Translations under genes and position numbers: made by a program | In this document: piece after piece, positions 28,546 to 35,997 of the stretch | Layout of the letters: every line of letters begins with the position of its first letter | How positions within the stretch are numbered: the first letter of the stretch is position 1 | Origin: Candidatus Anammoxibacter sp. | GTDB lineage: Bacteria > Planctomycetota > Brocadiia > Brocadiales > Anammoxibacteraceae | Reading direction: 5' to 3' | DNA: 62,325 nt | Assembly (NCBI GenBank): GCA_021777105.1 | Contig: JAIQZQ010000110.1 | Location: forward strand, 1 to 62,325 | Notes under the pieces: generated by a model | Told to the model about the DNA's origin: nothing | Seen by the model: only the letters and a program-made list of their open reading frames with translations | The model's database searches: none

Positions 28546-28797
28546 ATGAGAGATATTTCGCTTTATACAAAAATAATATCGTTGCCTGATAGCATGAGAG
28601 CTGAAGTAAATGACTTTGTTGAATTTTTAGTTTCAAAAAGAGGGATTATAAAAAAATCAACAAAGAGAGAGGCGGGTTTCCTGAAAGGTAAAATTGAAAT
28701 GAGCGCTGATTTTGATGAGCCTATTAACGATTTTAAGGAATATATGCAATATTTCAACTCCTTCAACATTAAAAACATCATATCGTCCACTGCTTAA
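28546..28797 (+). CDS. DUF2281 antitoxin-like protein without a toxin
   Basis: Eighty-three residues. The pattern LPDSMRAEVNDFVEFLVSK, a Lys-rich stretch, GFLKGKIEMSADFDEPINDFKEYM is the DUF2281 family, usually the antitoxin partner of a PIN-domain VapC toxin. Family members normally end at the DFKxYM motif; here the frame continues for 16 unrelated residues. No PIN gene follows, so the toxin seems lost and the end of the antitoxin altered. Confidence 0.7.
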   Translation: MRDISLYTKIISLPDSMRAEVNDFVEFLVSKRGIIKKSTKREAGFLKGKIEMSADFDEPINDFKEYMQYFNSFNIKNIISSTA

Positions 28798-29357
28798 AGC
28801 TCCCTAAAACTTTCTCCGAAGCGCAGGAGCCTGCCACATGGTAGATGCCACTTTTTTTACAAGACGCGTATACCATTCCCTTGAAAATAGTCAGCAATAC
28901 CAAATCCAATAAAATCCTCAATTTCTCAATGCGTTTATGGCTATATTTTAGTCGATAACAAGCGCTTTGCGACTAATTTTTAGTCGATAATCATTTTCTT
29001 GCAACTATATTTTTGATCAAAATAATAACCACTTTTCTGTCTGTTCATTTTTTTACGGAAAATTGGTTAATACACCACGCAAAATAAAAATAGCAGAATA
29101 ATTAACTCCTGCAGAAAGTAAATGAATGTCTCTAGTTTATCAAATATAATCACATTTTCCACATTCCCGTCTATATCTTCCCTATTCTTGCACATATTTT
29201 CGTTAGTGGCTCTAACTTAAACCGCCATTTGCATTAAATTGATGTGTAACTTGTTTAGTCTATTAAGTTATAACAACCGCAAGTATTATAATTAGGTAAA
29301 GCTTTGAAAATTATATAAAAAAAGATTATAGTTTGTAGTCAACAAATATTCTTTAAT
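28798..29357. other. Intergenic region entering the duplicated arm
   Basis: No gene seen. TTTAGTCGATAA occurs twice at about 28952-28996. From about 29125 the sequence is the distal end of the right duplication arm, ending at the IS border at 29358. Confidence 0.5.
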
Positions 29358-29519
29358 TTCAGACCTCCGGATCTCATCCTAGCCAAAAGTATGCCTACAA
29401 AGAGTTGTAAGTCATTTGTTGTTAGCAAGTAACGTTCATCTGCGAAGGCTTCAGAGAAGACTTGCGTCTCGGATTATAAAAAGATACCATATTTTTTTAT
29501 AAATTACCCACAAACAATC

Positions 29520-30014
29520 ATGAGGTTAGAGATGCAACAAACATTACTGCCGATATTTCCATCGGAAACGGCCCCGATAAATGAACGACTTTCTTTTTGT
29601 AAGCGAGAAGGAACGGTGTGGTATTTTCATTTTAGTATGCCGGTATTTTCCCATGGGGAAAAAGATTACTCATGCTTTAACATGTACACGAGCCAATTGG
29701 TGGTGACAGGACAATGCAAGCAAGTGGATATCGTTAAAGCATTTGGTGTAAGCGCAATAAGTGTCAAAAGGCATGTAAAGAAATTTCGTGAAGAAGGCCC
29801 TAAAAGTTTTTTTAAACAAAAGAATAGTAGAAGGGCAACGGTTTTGACATCAGAAGTATTGTCGCGAGCACAGGAGCTATTAGATAAAGGCAATGAGCGC
29901 AAAAACGTGGCGGAAATCTTAGGAATAAAACAGGATACTCTCTATCGCGCTATAACTTCAGGTTGCCTGGTAGAATCAAAAAAAAACCTGAAAGCAAAAG
30001 TGAGCGTAGTATAG
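29520..30014 (+). CDS. IS protein, upstream frame (HTH region)
   Basis: One hundred sixty-four residues. Residues 55-135 carry two helix-turn-helix units (VDIVKAFGVSAISVKRHVKKF and, near 120, NVAEILGIKQDTLYRAI; quoted in part), as expected for binding the IS ends. It probably also makes the N-terminus of the full transposase by frameshifting into the next frame at the A9 run. Confidence 0.75.
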   Translation: MRLEMQQTLLPIFPSETAPINERLSFCKREGTVWYFHFSMPVFSHGEKDYSCFNMYTSQLVVTGQCKQVDIVKAFGVSAISVKRHVKKFREEGPKSFFKQKNSRRATVLTSEVLSRAQELLDKGNERKNVAEILGIKQDTLYRAITSGCLVESKKNLKAKVSVV

Positions 30015-31735
30015 AAGATGCGCAAGCCGGCATGGGAATGGGTTGTACCCGCGTGGTAGAACGGGTTTTGGCCTCGGTAGGTAAACTTTCCGAGGTATCC
30101 TCAATATTTAAAGCCTCCCTTGACGTTTCAAATGCAGGAGTGTTGTGGTCATTGCCTGCATTGCTAAGTAATGGATTATTACTCCACAGCAAGGATAATT
30201 TTAGTCTTCCCAAAGGATTTTACGGGCTAACGCATATTTTTATTTTGTTGGCATTTATGGCGTTAACCCGAATAAAGGCAATTGAGGAATTACGTTACAG
30301 TCCAGCCGGCGAACTTGGTTTGCTTTTGGGATTGGATCGTATCCCTGAGGTGCGAACTTTGAGAGGAAAAATAAAACATCTCTGCGAGGCCGGCCAGGTA
30401 GAGCAATGGTCAAGTTTAGTTTCTAAAGAATGGATGGAGTCTAGTGAAGAACCCGCAGGGACGTTATACGTAGACGGACATGTGCGAGTTTATCATGGAT
30501 CGCAAACAAAGCTTCCCCGCAGGTATGTATCAAGGGAGCGATTATGTATGCGTGGAATGACGGACTATTGGGTAAATGATCAAGAAGGACGGCCTTTTTT
30601 TGTTGTCAGCACACCATTCACAATAGGGTTGTTGGAGATGTTGCGAAGTGAAATAGCCCCCCGGCTGTTGAAAGATATTTCTTCGCAACCAACAGATAAA
30701 GAGTTGGAAAGCGATCCTGATTTGGCGCGTTTTACTCTGGTATTTGATCGAGAGGGGTATAGCCCTGAGTTTTTCAATGAGATGTGGCGAAAGTGGCGGA
30801 TTGCTTGTATTACCTATAACAAGTATCCTAAGGAAGATTGGCCGGTTGAAGAGTTTGATGAACAATCTCTCAAGCTGCCTAATGGCGAAAGTATTACGAT
30901 GAAGATAGTCGAACGTGGTAGTCATATTGGAGGCAAGAAAAAAGGATTATGGGTTCGGCAGATACGTAAACTTAGCGAATCAGGTCATCAAACGTCAGTG
31001 ATTAGCACAGAGTTTAAGGCGAAGTCTACAGATTTAGGTCTTCGTATGTTCGGCAGATGGTCTCAGGAAAACTTTTTTAAGTATATGACTCAACACTTTA
31101 ATATAGATGCACTTACAAGCTACAAGCCGGAGAATGTAAATGAGACGAAACAGGTCGTCAACCCAGAGTATAGAAAAATTGAGTGGGAGATAAAAAGTAA
31201 AGGAGCAAAACATGGCAGGCGGATGAAACAATTTGCCGAAATGAGATTGAACGAAGCTCCCAAACCAGATGAAATCGAAGAATATGAAAGAAAAAAAGGA
31301 GAGCTGGTAGAGGATATTGCCCGTCTAAAAAAAGACCTTGAAGAGTTTAAAGAAAAACGCAAAATGACGAATAAGCATATACCGTTTGCAGAGTTGCCGG
31401 AAACGGATCGTTTTAGCCAACTGGGAACAGTGCGAAAACAATTTACAGACACTATTAAAATGATTGCCTATCGCGCAGAAACAGCGATGGCCGGTATAAT
31501 ACGTGAATCGCTTGGGCATGTAGATAATGCGCGTTCATTGCTTCGTGAAATTTATACGACTGACGCAGACATTGTTCCTAACGAAAAAGAGCATACATTA
31601 ACAGTACGGTTACACCATCTTACCAACCATTTGTCAGACAAAGCAGCATGCGCCTTGGCTGCGCATCTTAACGAAACTGAAACAATTTATCCTGGCACTG
31701 ACCTGCGGCTATGTTACGAGTTAGTATCAAACTAA
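29963..31735 (+). CDS. IS transposase, downstream frame
   Basis: Up to 590 residues in the -1 frame relative to the HTH frame. It has the YVDGHVRVYHG motif (first acidic residue), FDREGYS (second), and a long C-terminal coiled region with a QFAEMRLNE block before it. These fit an RNase-H-like DDE transposase. No independent ribosome binding site is seen near the start, so it is probably made as a fusion through frameshifting. All motifs look intact and the element may be active. Confidence 0.75.
   Translation: MPGRIKKKPESKSERSIEDAQAGMGMGCTRVVERVLASVGKLSEVSSIFKASLDVSNAGVLWSLPALLSNGLLLHSKDNFSLPKGFYGLTHIFILLAFMALTRIKAIEELRYSPAGELGLLLGLDRIPEVRTLRGKIKHLCEAGQVEQWSSLVSKEWMESSEEPAGTLYVDGHVRVYHGSQTKLPRRYVSRERLCMRGMTDYWVNDQEGRPFFVVSTPFTIGLLEMLRSEIAPRLLKDISSQPTDKELESDPDLARFTLVFDREGYSPEFFNEMWRKWRIACITYNKYPKEDWPVEEFDEQSLKLPNGESITMKIVERGSHIGGKKKGLWVRQIRKLSESGHQTSVISTEFKAKSTDLGLRMFGRWSQENFFKYMTQHFNIDALTSYKPENVNETKQVVNPEYRKIEWEIKSKGAKHGRRMKQFAEMRLNEAPKPDEIEEYERKKGELVEDIARLKKDLEEFKEKRKMTNKHIPFAELPETDRFSQLGTVRKQFTDTIKMIAYRAETAMAGIIRESLGHVDNARSLLREIYTTDADIVPNEKEHTLTVRLHHLTNHLSDKAACALAAHLNETETIYPGTDLRLCYELVSN
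29978..29986 (+). promoter_or_regulatory. A9 slippery run for -1 frameshifting
   Basis: Nine A in the overlap of the two IS frames. The upstream frame reads it as AAA codons and a -1 slip enters the long transposase frame, a common control of transposase amount. Confidence 0.7.
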
Positions 31736-32023
31736 ATCCGTGAGATCAGGAGGTCTGAATTTAGAATTTATACTATTTGACTCTTTATTCTATCCTTATT
31801 TAATTCTCAAATAGGTTTACTAAATTTGCCGCGCCTTACAAAGTAAAAAAACTATGTTTGTGCCTATTTAGTTGGCGCGCGAAAAAAACGCGAGCGCTGA
31901 TTTATTATAAAACAAGCCGAGGACGTCTGGTTCGTGCTTGAAACGCGATATCCATTATAATCTTTATGGTGTCCTGTCTTATTTCGCAAAAACTAAAATA
32001 ATGCAAAAACCGAAAAAAATAGC

Positions 32024-32112
32024 TAATGGCAGGCCACTACAAGCTTGTAGTGGCCTGCCATTACAGAGGTGTAATGGTTTTTACTTATAAGGCTATCAGT
32101 AAAAACCATTAC
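32024..32112. repeat. Multi-hairpin element, right copy
   Basis: A perfect 40-base palindrome (32024-32063) with stem AATGGCAGGCCACTACAAGC, then CCATTACAGAGGTGTAATGG, then GTAATGGTTTTTAC / GTAAAAACCATTAC around a loop with the complement of GATAGCCTTAT. Relative to the left copy, the palindrome stem differs at two positions on each side and both differences keep pairing (GCAC to GGCC with GTGC to GGCC). Confidence 0.8.
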
Positions 32113-32270
32113 CTTATTGTGGGGTACAAGTCTTGATATAATCACAAAACTATATTTTAAACGTAAAATAATGATTGATAGTTAGGGTAATGCGCAATTT
32201 TAAAAACTCGAAAATTTATCAGTATATAAATTGTGTTGTGACAATAAGTTCTGTATTTAATAGAGCCGAC

Positions 32271-32335
32271 TGTGACAAAGATCACAAAAATGTGTGACGC
32301 AGAACATTTACACACGGTTGAAATCTTTATATAAT
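32271..32335 (+). promoter_or_regulatory. Crp-like promoter in the right arm
   Basis: TGTGACAAAGATCACA (32271-32286), a second site TGTGACGCAGAACATT (32293-32308) 22 bp on, and TATAAT (32330-32335). A start at about 32342 gives site centres of -63.5 and -41.5. It would transcribe the PKD remnant and then the S74 gene at 32616 with a leader of about 270 bases. Confidence 0.78.
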
Positions 32336-32384
32336 TCTCAAATTACAAATAAAACAATATTAAATTTCTAATACACATAATATA

Positions 32385-32534
32385 CCCGCCGGAAGCTGGC
32401 CGGGTTATCAATTTAACTTAAACTCAGCGTTTTTATTTTTAAGGGGGACCGTTAAAAACTCCGGAGTGTTATCATCAACCACGGGAAGCATAACCGTTAG
32501 CGATGATTTTAACATTATTTTGCAACCTTTATAA
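32385..32534 (+). pseudogene. Remnant of a PKD exoprotein gene N-terminus
   Basis: The frame reads PAGSWPGYQFNLNS, then VKNSGVLSSTTGSITVSDD, then a short tail to TAA. It matches the start of the mature protein at 23665-26970 (LPAGNAPGYQFNLNS, NNSGLLSSTTGTISIKGDW). The signal peptide and start codon are gone, and the rest of the gene after about 45 codons is missing. It shows that a PKD gene once stood behind this promoter. Confidence 0.8.
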
Positions 32535-32615
32535 AAAAAGGACATGATGCCTATGCGCGAATAATTTCCACATTTATTGTTATAATTTTTTCTATTTTGA
32601 AAAGGAGAGAAAATA

Positions 32616-33845
32616 ATGAAGACAGTATTTGAACAACTATTCTTTGCGGCAATAATTGGATTAATATCCGCAGTTTACCCGGCATGCAGCGCAGTTTTTG
32701 CGGGTGAAAAGAATTACACCATAGCGACCGGCAGCGATATAATAACGGATTTGTCCCATCTTGACAGAATATACGACGTTATTCCGATTTTGCAGGAATC
32801 TGCTCCCGGCGATCAGCAACACGGACATATCAATATTGAGGGCAATGGAGCGTTTGGCGGGCTGGTAGGGGCTGGCACCGACACACCGGCTGCGGCTTTG
32901 CATGTGATAGGCACAACATCTGTCTTTATGTGCGATGTTGGAATCAGGACAGAAACTCCGGGCACGACGCTTGAAGTTGTCGGCACTATTACGGCCACGG
33001 GTTTTGTAGGCGAAGGCTCTGGATTGTCAGGGGTAGGCAACGGTTATTCGCTTGACGCCGACGATGGGACACCATCCAGCGCAGTGTATGTCAACTACAA
33101 AGGAGAAGTCGGCATCGGCACAACAACGCCTGCGGCAACACTTCACATCACCCATTCCACATCCGGCACTGCCACTACACACCCGGACTCGGTGCTTGCG
33201 CTTGAAAGCAACACAACAAACGTTCTATCCTTTCTATCGCCTAATAATGTCAGCACGGCCGGCATCTATTTTGCCGATCCGGAAAATTTTGAAGTTGGAA
33301 AAATTGTGTATAACCATACGACTAACAAAATGACTTTCGTAACTAACAACAGCCAGAATATGGTTATTACAAGCAGTGGCGATATCGGCATAGGCAACAC
33401 TGCGCCCGCAGTCAAACTGGATGTTGAAGGCACTATCGAGTACGATGGACTTCAACAAGAGTCGGATATAAGGTCAAAAAAAGATGTTAATCTTTTAAGC
33501 GATTCGCTGGATAGATTAACGCAATTGCAAGGCGTATCGTACAGATTTAAGGAGGAAGCGAGGGATAAAGGCGTCCATTTAGGGCTAATCGCGCAGGAAA
33601 CCGAAGTTGTTTATCCAGAGGTTGTCAAGACTAAGGATGACGGGTACAAGTCAATTGCGTACACCGAATTAATAGCGCCAATAATAGAAGCGTTAAAAGA
33701 ACTTAGAAGCGAAAATGAAGATTTAAAGAATACTGTCACTACTTTGGCAAACGAACTAACAAATGTCAAAATAGGTTTGCGGGATGCAGCGCCGTACGGC
33801 GATAAGCTAGTAAAGCTGGACATTTTTACAACTACGGGACAATAG
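32616..33845 (+). CDS. S74 (intramolecular chaperone) exoprotein
   Basis: A protein of 409 residues with AAGGAG eight bases before the ATG and a signal peptide ending near VFAGEK. The middle has GIGTTTPAATLHI and DIGIGNTAPAVKLDV shaft motifs; the end has an S74 domain (SDIRSKKDVNLL, LQGVSYRFKE, HLGLIAQETEVVYP) and a coiled coil (ELRSENEDLKNTVTTLANEL). It is the third S74 protein of the locus but on the opposite strand, behind the duplicated promoter whose own PKD gene is a relic. It probably gained Crp-like control by promoter capture. Confidence 0.85.
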   Translation: MKTVFEQLFFAAIIGLISAVYPACSAVFAGEKNYTIATGSDIITDLSHLDRIYDVIPILQESAPGDQQHGHINIEGNGAFGGLVGAGTDTPAAALHVIGTTSVFMCDVGIRTETPGTTLEVVGTITATGFVGEGSGLSGVGNGYSLDADDGTPSSAVYVNYKGEVGIGTTTPAATLHITHSTSGTATTHPDSVLALESNTTNVLSFLSPNNVSTAGIYFADPENFEVGKIVYNHTTNKMTFVTNNSQNMVITSSGDIGIGNTAPAVKLDVEGTIEYDGLQQESDIRSKKDVNLLSDSLDRLTQLQGVSYRFKEEARDKGVHLGLIAQETEVVYPEVVKTKDDGYKSIAYTELIAPIIEALKELRSENEDLKNTVTTLANELTNVKIGLRDAAPYGDKLVKLDIFTTTGQ

Positions 33846-33866
33846 CAACTTTTGATTGATTTTTAC

Positions 33867-33900
33867 GGGTTCGGGCCGCGCGCCTGAACCCGGTTTTAAC
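33867..33900 (+). terminator. Hairpin after the third S74 gene
   Basis: GGGTTCGGGC and GCCTGAACCC form a GC-rich stem around GCGC, followed by GGTTTTAA. A short T run makes it a moderate intrinsic terminator. Confidence 0.65.
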
Positions 33901-33965
33901 AACGCGCGCGATAATGTAATAATATGACACGCGTGTTATAATAACTTGACGGCATTATTTTACCA

Positions 33966-33980
33966 GGGAGGCTAAAGCCT
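33966..33980 (+). repeat. GGGAGGCTAAAGCC repeat, copy 2
   Basis: Exact second copy of the motif at 28151, lying between the S74 gene and the end of the histidine kinase gene. Confidence 0.6.
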
Positions 33981-34018
33981 TCGCCTGCCCTTACCAACAA
34001 AATCGCTTAAAAACACTG

Positions 34019-35605
34019 TTAACCCGCTTCAGCCTTTGGCGGGAGTTCAATGCGGAACGACGCGCCGGCGCCGGCTTCGCTTTTGCAGGTTATGTGGCCG
34101 TTGTGTTTTTTTATTATTTTGAGGCTTATGGACAACCCCAGCCCGGTGCCTACTCCATATGGTTTGCTTGTGTAATAGGGCTCAAAAATTTTCTCTTTTA
34201 TAGCCTCTTTAATTCCAACGCCGTTATCTGACACTTCTATAATAACCTGTTTGTCTAAAAATGACTTGATTGTCACGCAGCCTGCATAATCCTCATCAGA
34301 CTGGGCTTTTTTCTGTTTTATTGAATCGCACGAGTTTGAAATAAAGTTGATCAAAACCTGCTCAATCTCGGTCTCAAAACCTTCAACCACAGGCAGATCG
34401 GCGGCTGGTTGAATGTCAAGCGTTCCTGTTTCATTGAGAATATGGTTAGTCAACTGAACGGCGTTATTAATTGTGTTGTTAATATTAAAGGACTGTTTTT
34501 TGCCGCCGGCGTCTTTGCGTCCGAACTTTTTGAGATTGTTTACAACCGCGGCCACCCTGTCAGTCGCGTTCAACACACCGTCGCATAGTTGAGGAAGGCG
34601 GTCCAGAACTTTGTCTATTGTCATTGATCCAAAACGCAAGTCCGGGTTTTGCTTCTTTATATCATTCATTAACGGCGAGAGCATTCCAAAAATTGTGCTG
34701 ATATTTTTTATCCCCAACCTTACCGCGCCGTTTGGATTGTTTATCTCATGCGCCACCCCTATTGACAAACCGCCCAATGAGGCCAGTCTGTCACGTAGGG
34801 CCATGTCCTCATCCTGCTTCTTTCTCTCCGTTACATCTCTAATGTCAACCAACAGCCTGTAACCGGTTGAAGGCAGCCTTGAAGTTATGAGGGTAAAATA
34901 TCGCGGCTCGCCGCTTTTGCTTAACAGCATAACCTCTTCGCCTATCTGGCTTCCTTCAATTGGCGAAAGGCGCTCAACAGCCTGTAAAAACAGGCATTTG
35001 GCGGCATGACTCTCCCTGGACTGTCCGATATCTTCCTTGTGAATCAGGTCGCAAATGTGCGAGCCTGGGATCTCCGAGCCTTCGAGGTCGAATAGTTTGT
35101 TAAACCCCCGGTTAAAATTGGTTACCGTCATATCTTCATCCACAACAACAAGGGCGGAGGGCACGGCGTTAAGGATGGCGGTGGTTATATGGCAGGTTTC
35201 CTGCAGGCACTTCTTTTTTGTGACGACTTCAGCCTGTTTCTCCTTTAATATTTTGTGGTCTTTAAGCCATTTGAGGGCGTCTTCAGCGGCCATTGATTTC
35301 GGCAACCAGTAGACCTGATCAAGTTTGATATCTTTAGAGTATTGCCGAATCTCGTTCTCCTTAGCCAGAAACACAATTGGGTTGTACCCGGTTTTGTCAA
35401 GAGCCGAGAGAGATCGAAAGAATTGCGGCAGTCTCATCTCGGGCCGGCCCCAATTAAGGGCCAAAAAATCGGGCTTCACCTTCTTAAACGACGCAAGGGC
35501 TTCATCAGGCGATTGGCTGATAAGAATATCGTGAGAACTGCTTTTCAAAAGAGTGATCAGGCTTTTTTGAAAATTGTCATTATAATCGAGGAATAGTATT
35601 TTCAT
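34019..35605 (-). CDS. PAS histidine kinase with degenerate N-terminal receiver
   Basis: A protein of 528 residues without membrane segments. Residues 1-120 fold like a receiver but the phospho-acceptor Asp is Asn51 (LALNWGRPEM) while Lys103 (PKSM) is kept, so it is probably a pseudo-receiver. A PAS domain spans about 140-262. HisKA has GVAHEINNP with His286, and the ATPase domain has NFISNSCDS, VSDNGVGI and GTGLGLSI. It ends the chemotaxis operon, so it may sense cytoplasmic or redox cues and pass phosphate to the stand-alone receiver at 43509-43910; that link is inferred. Confidence 0.85.
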   Translation of the reverse strand: MKILFLDYNDNFQKSLITLLKSSSHDILISQSPDEALASFKKVKPDFLALNWGRPEMRLPQFFRSLSALDKTGYNPIVFLAKENEIRQYSKDIKLDQVYWLPKSMAAEDALKWLKDHKILKEKQAEVVTKKKCLQETCHITTAILNAVPSALVVVDEDMTVTNFNRGFNKLFDLEGSEIPGSHICDLIHKEDIGQSRESHAAKCLFLQAVERLSPIEGSQIGEEVMLLSKSGEPRYFTLITSRLPSTGYRLLVDIRDVTERKKQDEDMALRDRLASLGGLSIGVAHEINNPNGAVRLGIKNISTIFGMLSPLMNDIKKQNPDLRFGSMTIDKVLDRLPQLCDGVLNATDRVAAVVNNLKKFGRKDAGGKKQSFNINNTINNAVQLTNHILNETGTLDIQPAADLPVVEGFETEIEQVLINFISNSCDSIKQKKAQSDEDYAGCVTIKSFLDKQVIIEVSDNGVGIKEAIKEKIFEPYYTSKPYGVGTGLGLSISLKIIKKHNGHITCKSEAGAGASFRIELPPKAEAG

Positions 35606-35615
35606 GATTTATATC

Positions 35616-35675
35616 GTGACACAGGCTTCCTTGCCTGTGATCAATTAAAAACACAGGCAAGGATGCCTGTGTCAC
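35616..35675. repeat. 60-base hairpin repeat (ACACAGGCAAGGATGCCTGTG type)
   Basis: GTGACACAGGCTTCCTTGCC (35616-35635, continuing TGTG) pairs with the complementary copy at 35652-35675 with one mismatch in 24. Within each arm CAGGCAAGGATGCCTG is also a small palindrome. Confidence 0.8.
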
Positions 35676-35728
35676 TAACAATTACCCTTTGGGGATAAAA
35701 AAAACAAAAGATTGGTTAATTGGTGTGA

Positions 35729-35756
35729 TGTTTCGGCGGGAAGGCCCGCCGAAACA
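35729..35756. terminator. GC-rich hairpin, possible terminator
   Basis: TGTTTCGGCGGG-AAGG-CCCGCCGAAACA, a perfect 12-bp stem with a four-base loop. No strong T run follows on either strand, so it may also be a repeat or an mRNA-stabilising structure. Confidence 0.5.
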
Positions 35757-35777
35757 CCATAAAAACGCGGATTCCGC

Positions 35778-35965
35778 TTATGGGCTCAGAAAGAAATAAC
35801 CTGAACTTTTTTACCAGCATCTTCAGGCCGACTTTGCCCAACCTTCAATCGTCGAATCATCAACGCAGCTAAGGCTGCGCATCCGGTTCGACTCAATCAG
35901 TTTGAACAAATTCAACCTAAATCTACAGGCAAAAAAAGACCAAGTTATTCCTTTCCGAGCCCTAT
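35778..35965. mobile_element. 188-bp MITE-like element with structured core
   Basis: The ends GGGCTCAGAAAGAAATAAC (35783-35801) and the complement of GGGCTCGGAAAGGAATAAC (at 35942-35961) form imperfect terminal inverted repeats that extend into T/A runs, about 32 bp in all. The core folds into a two-level hairpin at 35851-35892: outer stem GTCGAA/TTCGAC, inner stem CGCAGC/GCTGCG. No reading frame is present. GGCTCGGAAAG also occurs at 10088 and ACCGAGCCCTAT at 57696. Confidence 0.6.
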
Positions 35966-35997
35966 GTTAAAAGCGGTTATAAACATTGATAAACTAA

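Larger units (their letters stand above)
29358..31759 (+). mobile_element. 2.4 kb insertion sequence with two overlapping reading frames
   Basis: Terminal inverted repeats are TTCAGACCTCCGGATCTCA (29358-29376) and, at 31741-31759, its complement with one mismatch. Inside are two overlapping frames joined by a -1 slip site. Flanking sequence compared with the intact left arm shows only about two extra bases, so any target duplication is very short. The transposase is not one of the commonest families; I cannot name the IS family with confidence. Confidence 0.85.
29125..32518. repeat. Right arm of the inverted duplication, split by an IS
   Basis: 29125-29357 and 31760-32518 together mirror 26756-27905 in order. 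The left arm reads straight through the point where the IS sits (AAATATTTTTTATTTTAAATTTATAC against AAATATTCTTTAAT/TTTAGAATTTATAC, each quoted in part), so the IS entered after the duplication. The arm ends in a remnant of the PKD gene at 32385-32534. Confidence 0.85.
31760..32615. other. Region upstream of the third S74 gene
   Basis: This is the rest of the right duplication arm: hairpin element (32024-32112), Crp-like promoter (32271-32335) and PKD gene remnant (32385-32534), followed by an AAGGAG ribosome binding site for the S74 gene. GGCGCGCG..CGCG-type palindromic bases occur at 31875-31893. Confidence 0.7.
35606..35997. other. Intergenic region built of three inverted repeats
   Basis: This 390-base gap between the kinase gene and the globin chemoreceptor gene is almost filled by hairpin-forming elements, listed separately at 35616-35675, 35729-35756 and 35778-35965. 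They separate two genes of an otherwise compact operon. Confidence 0.7.
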
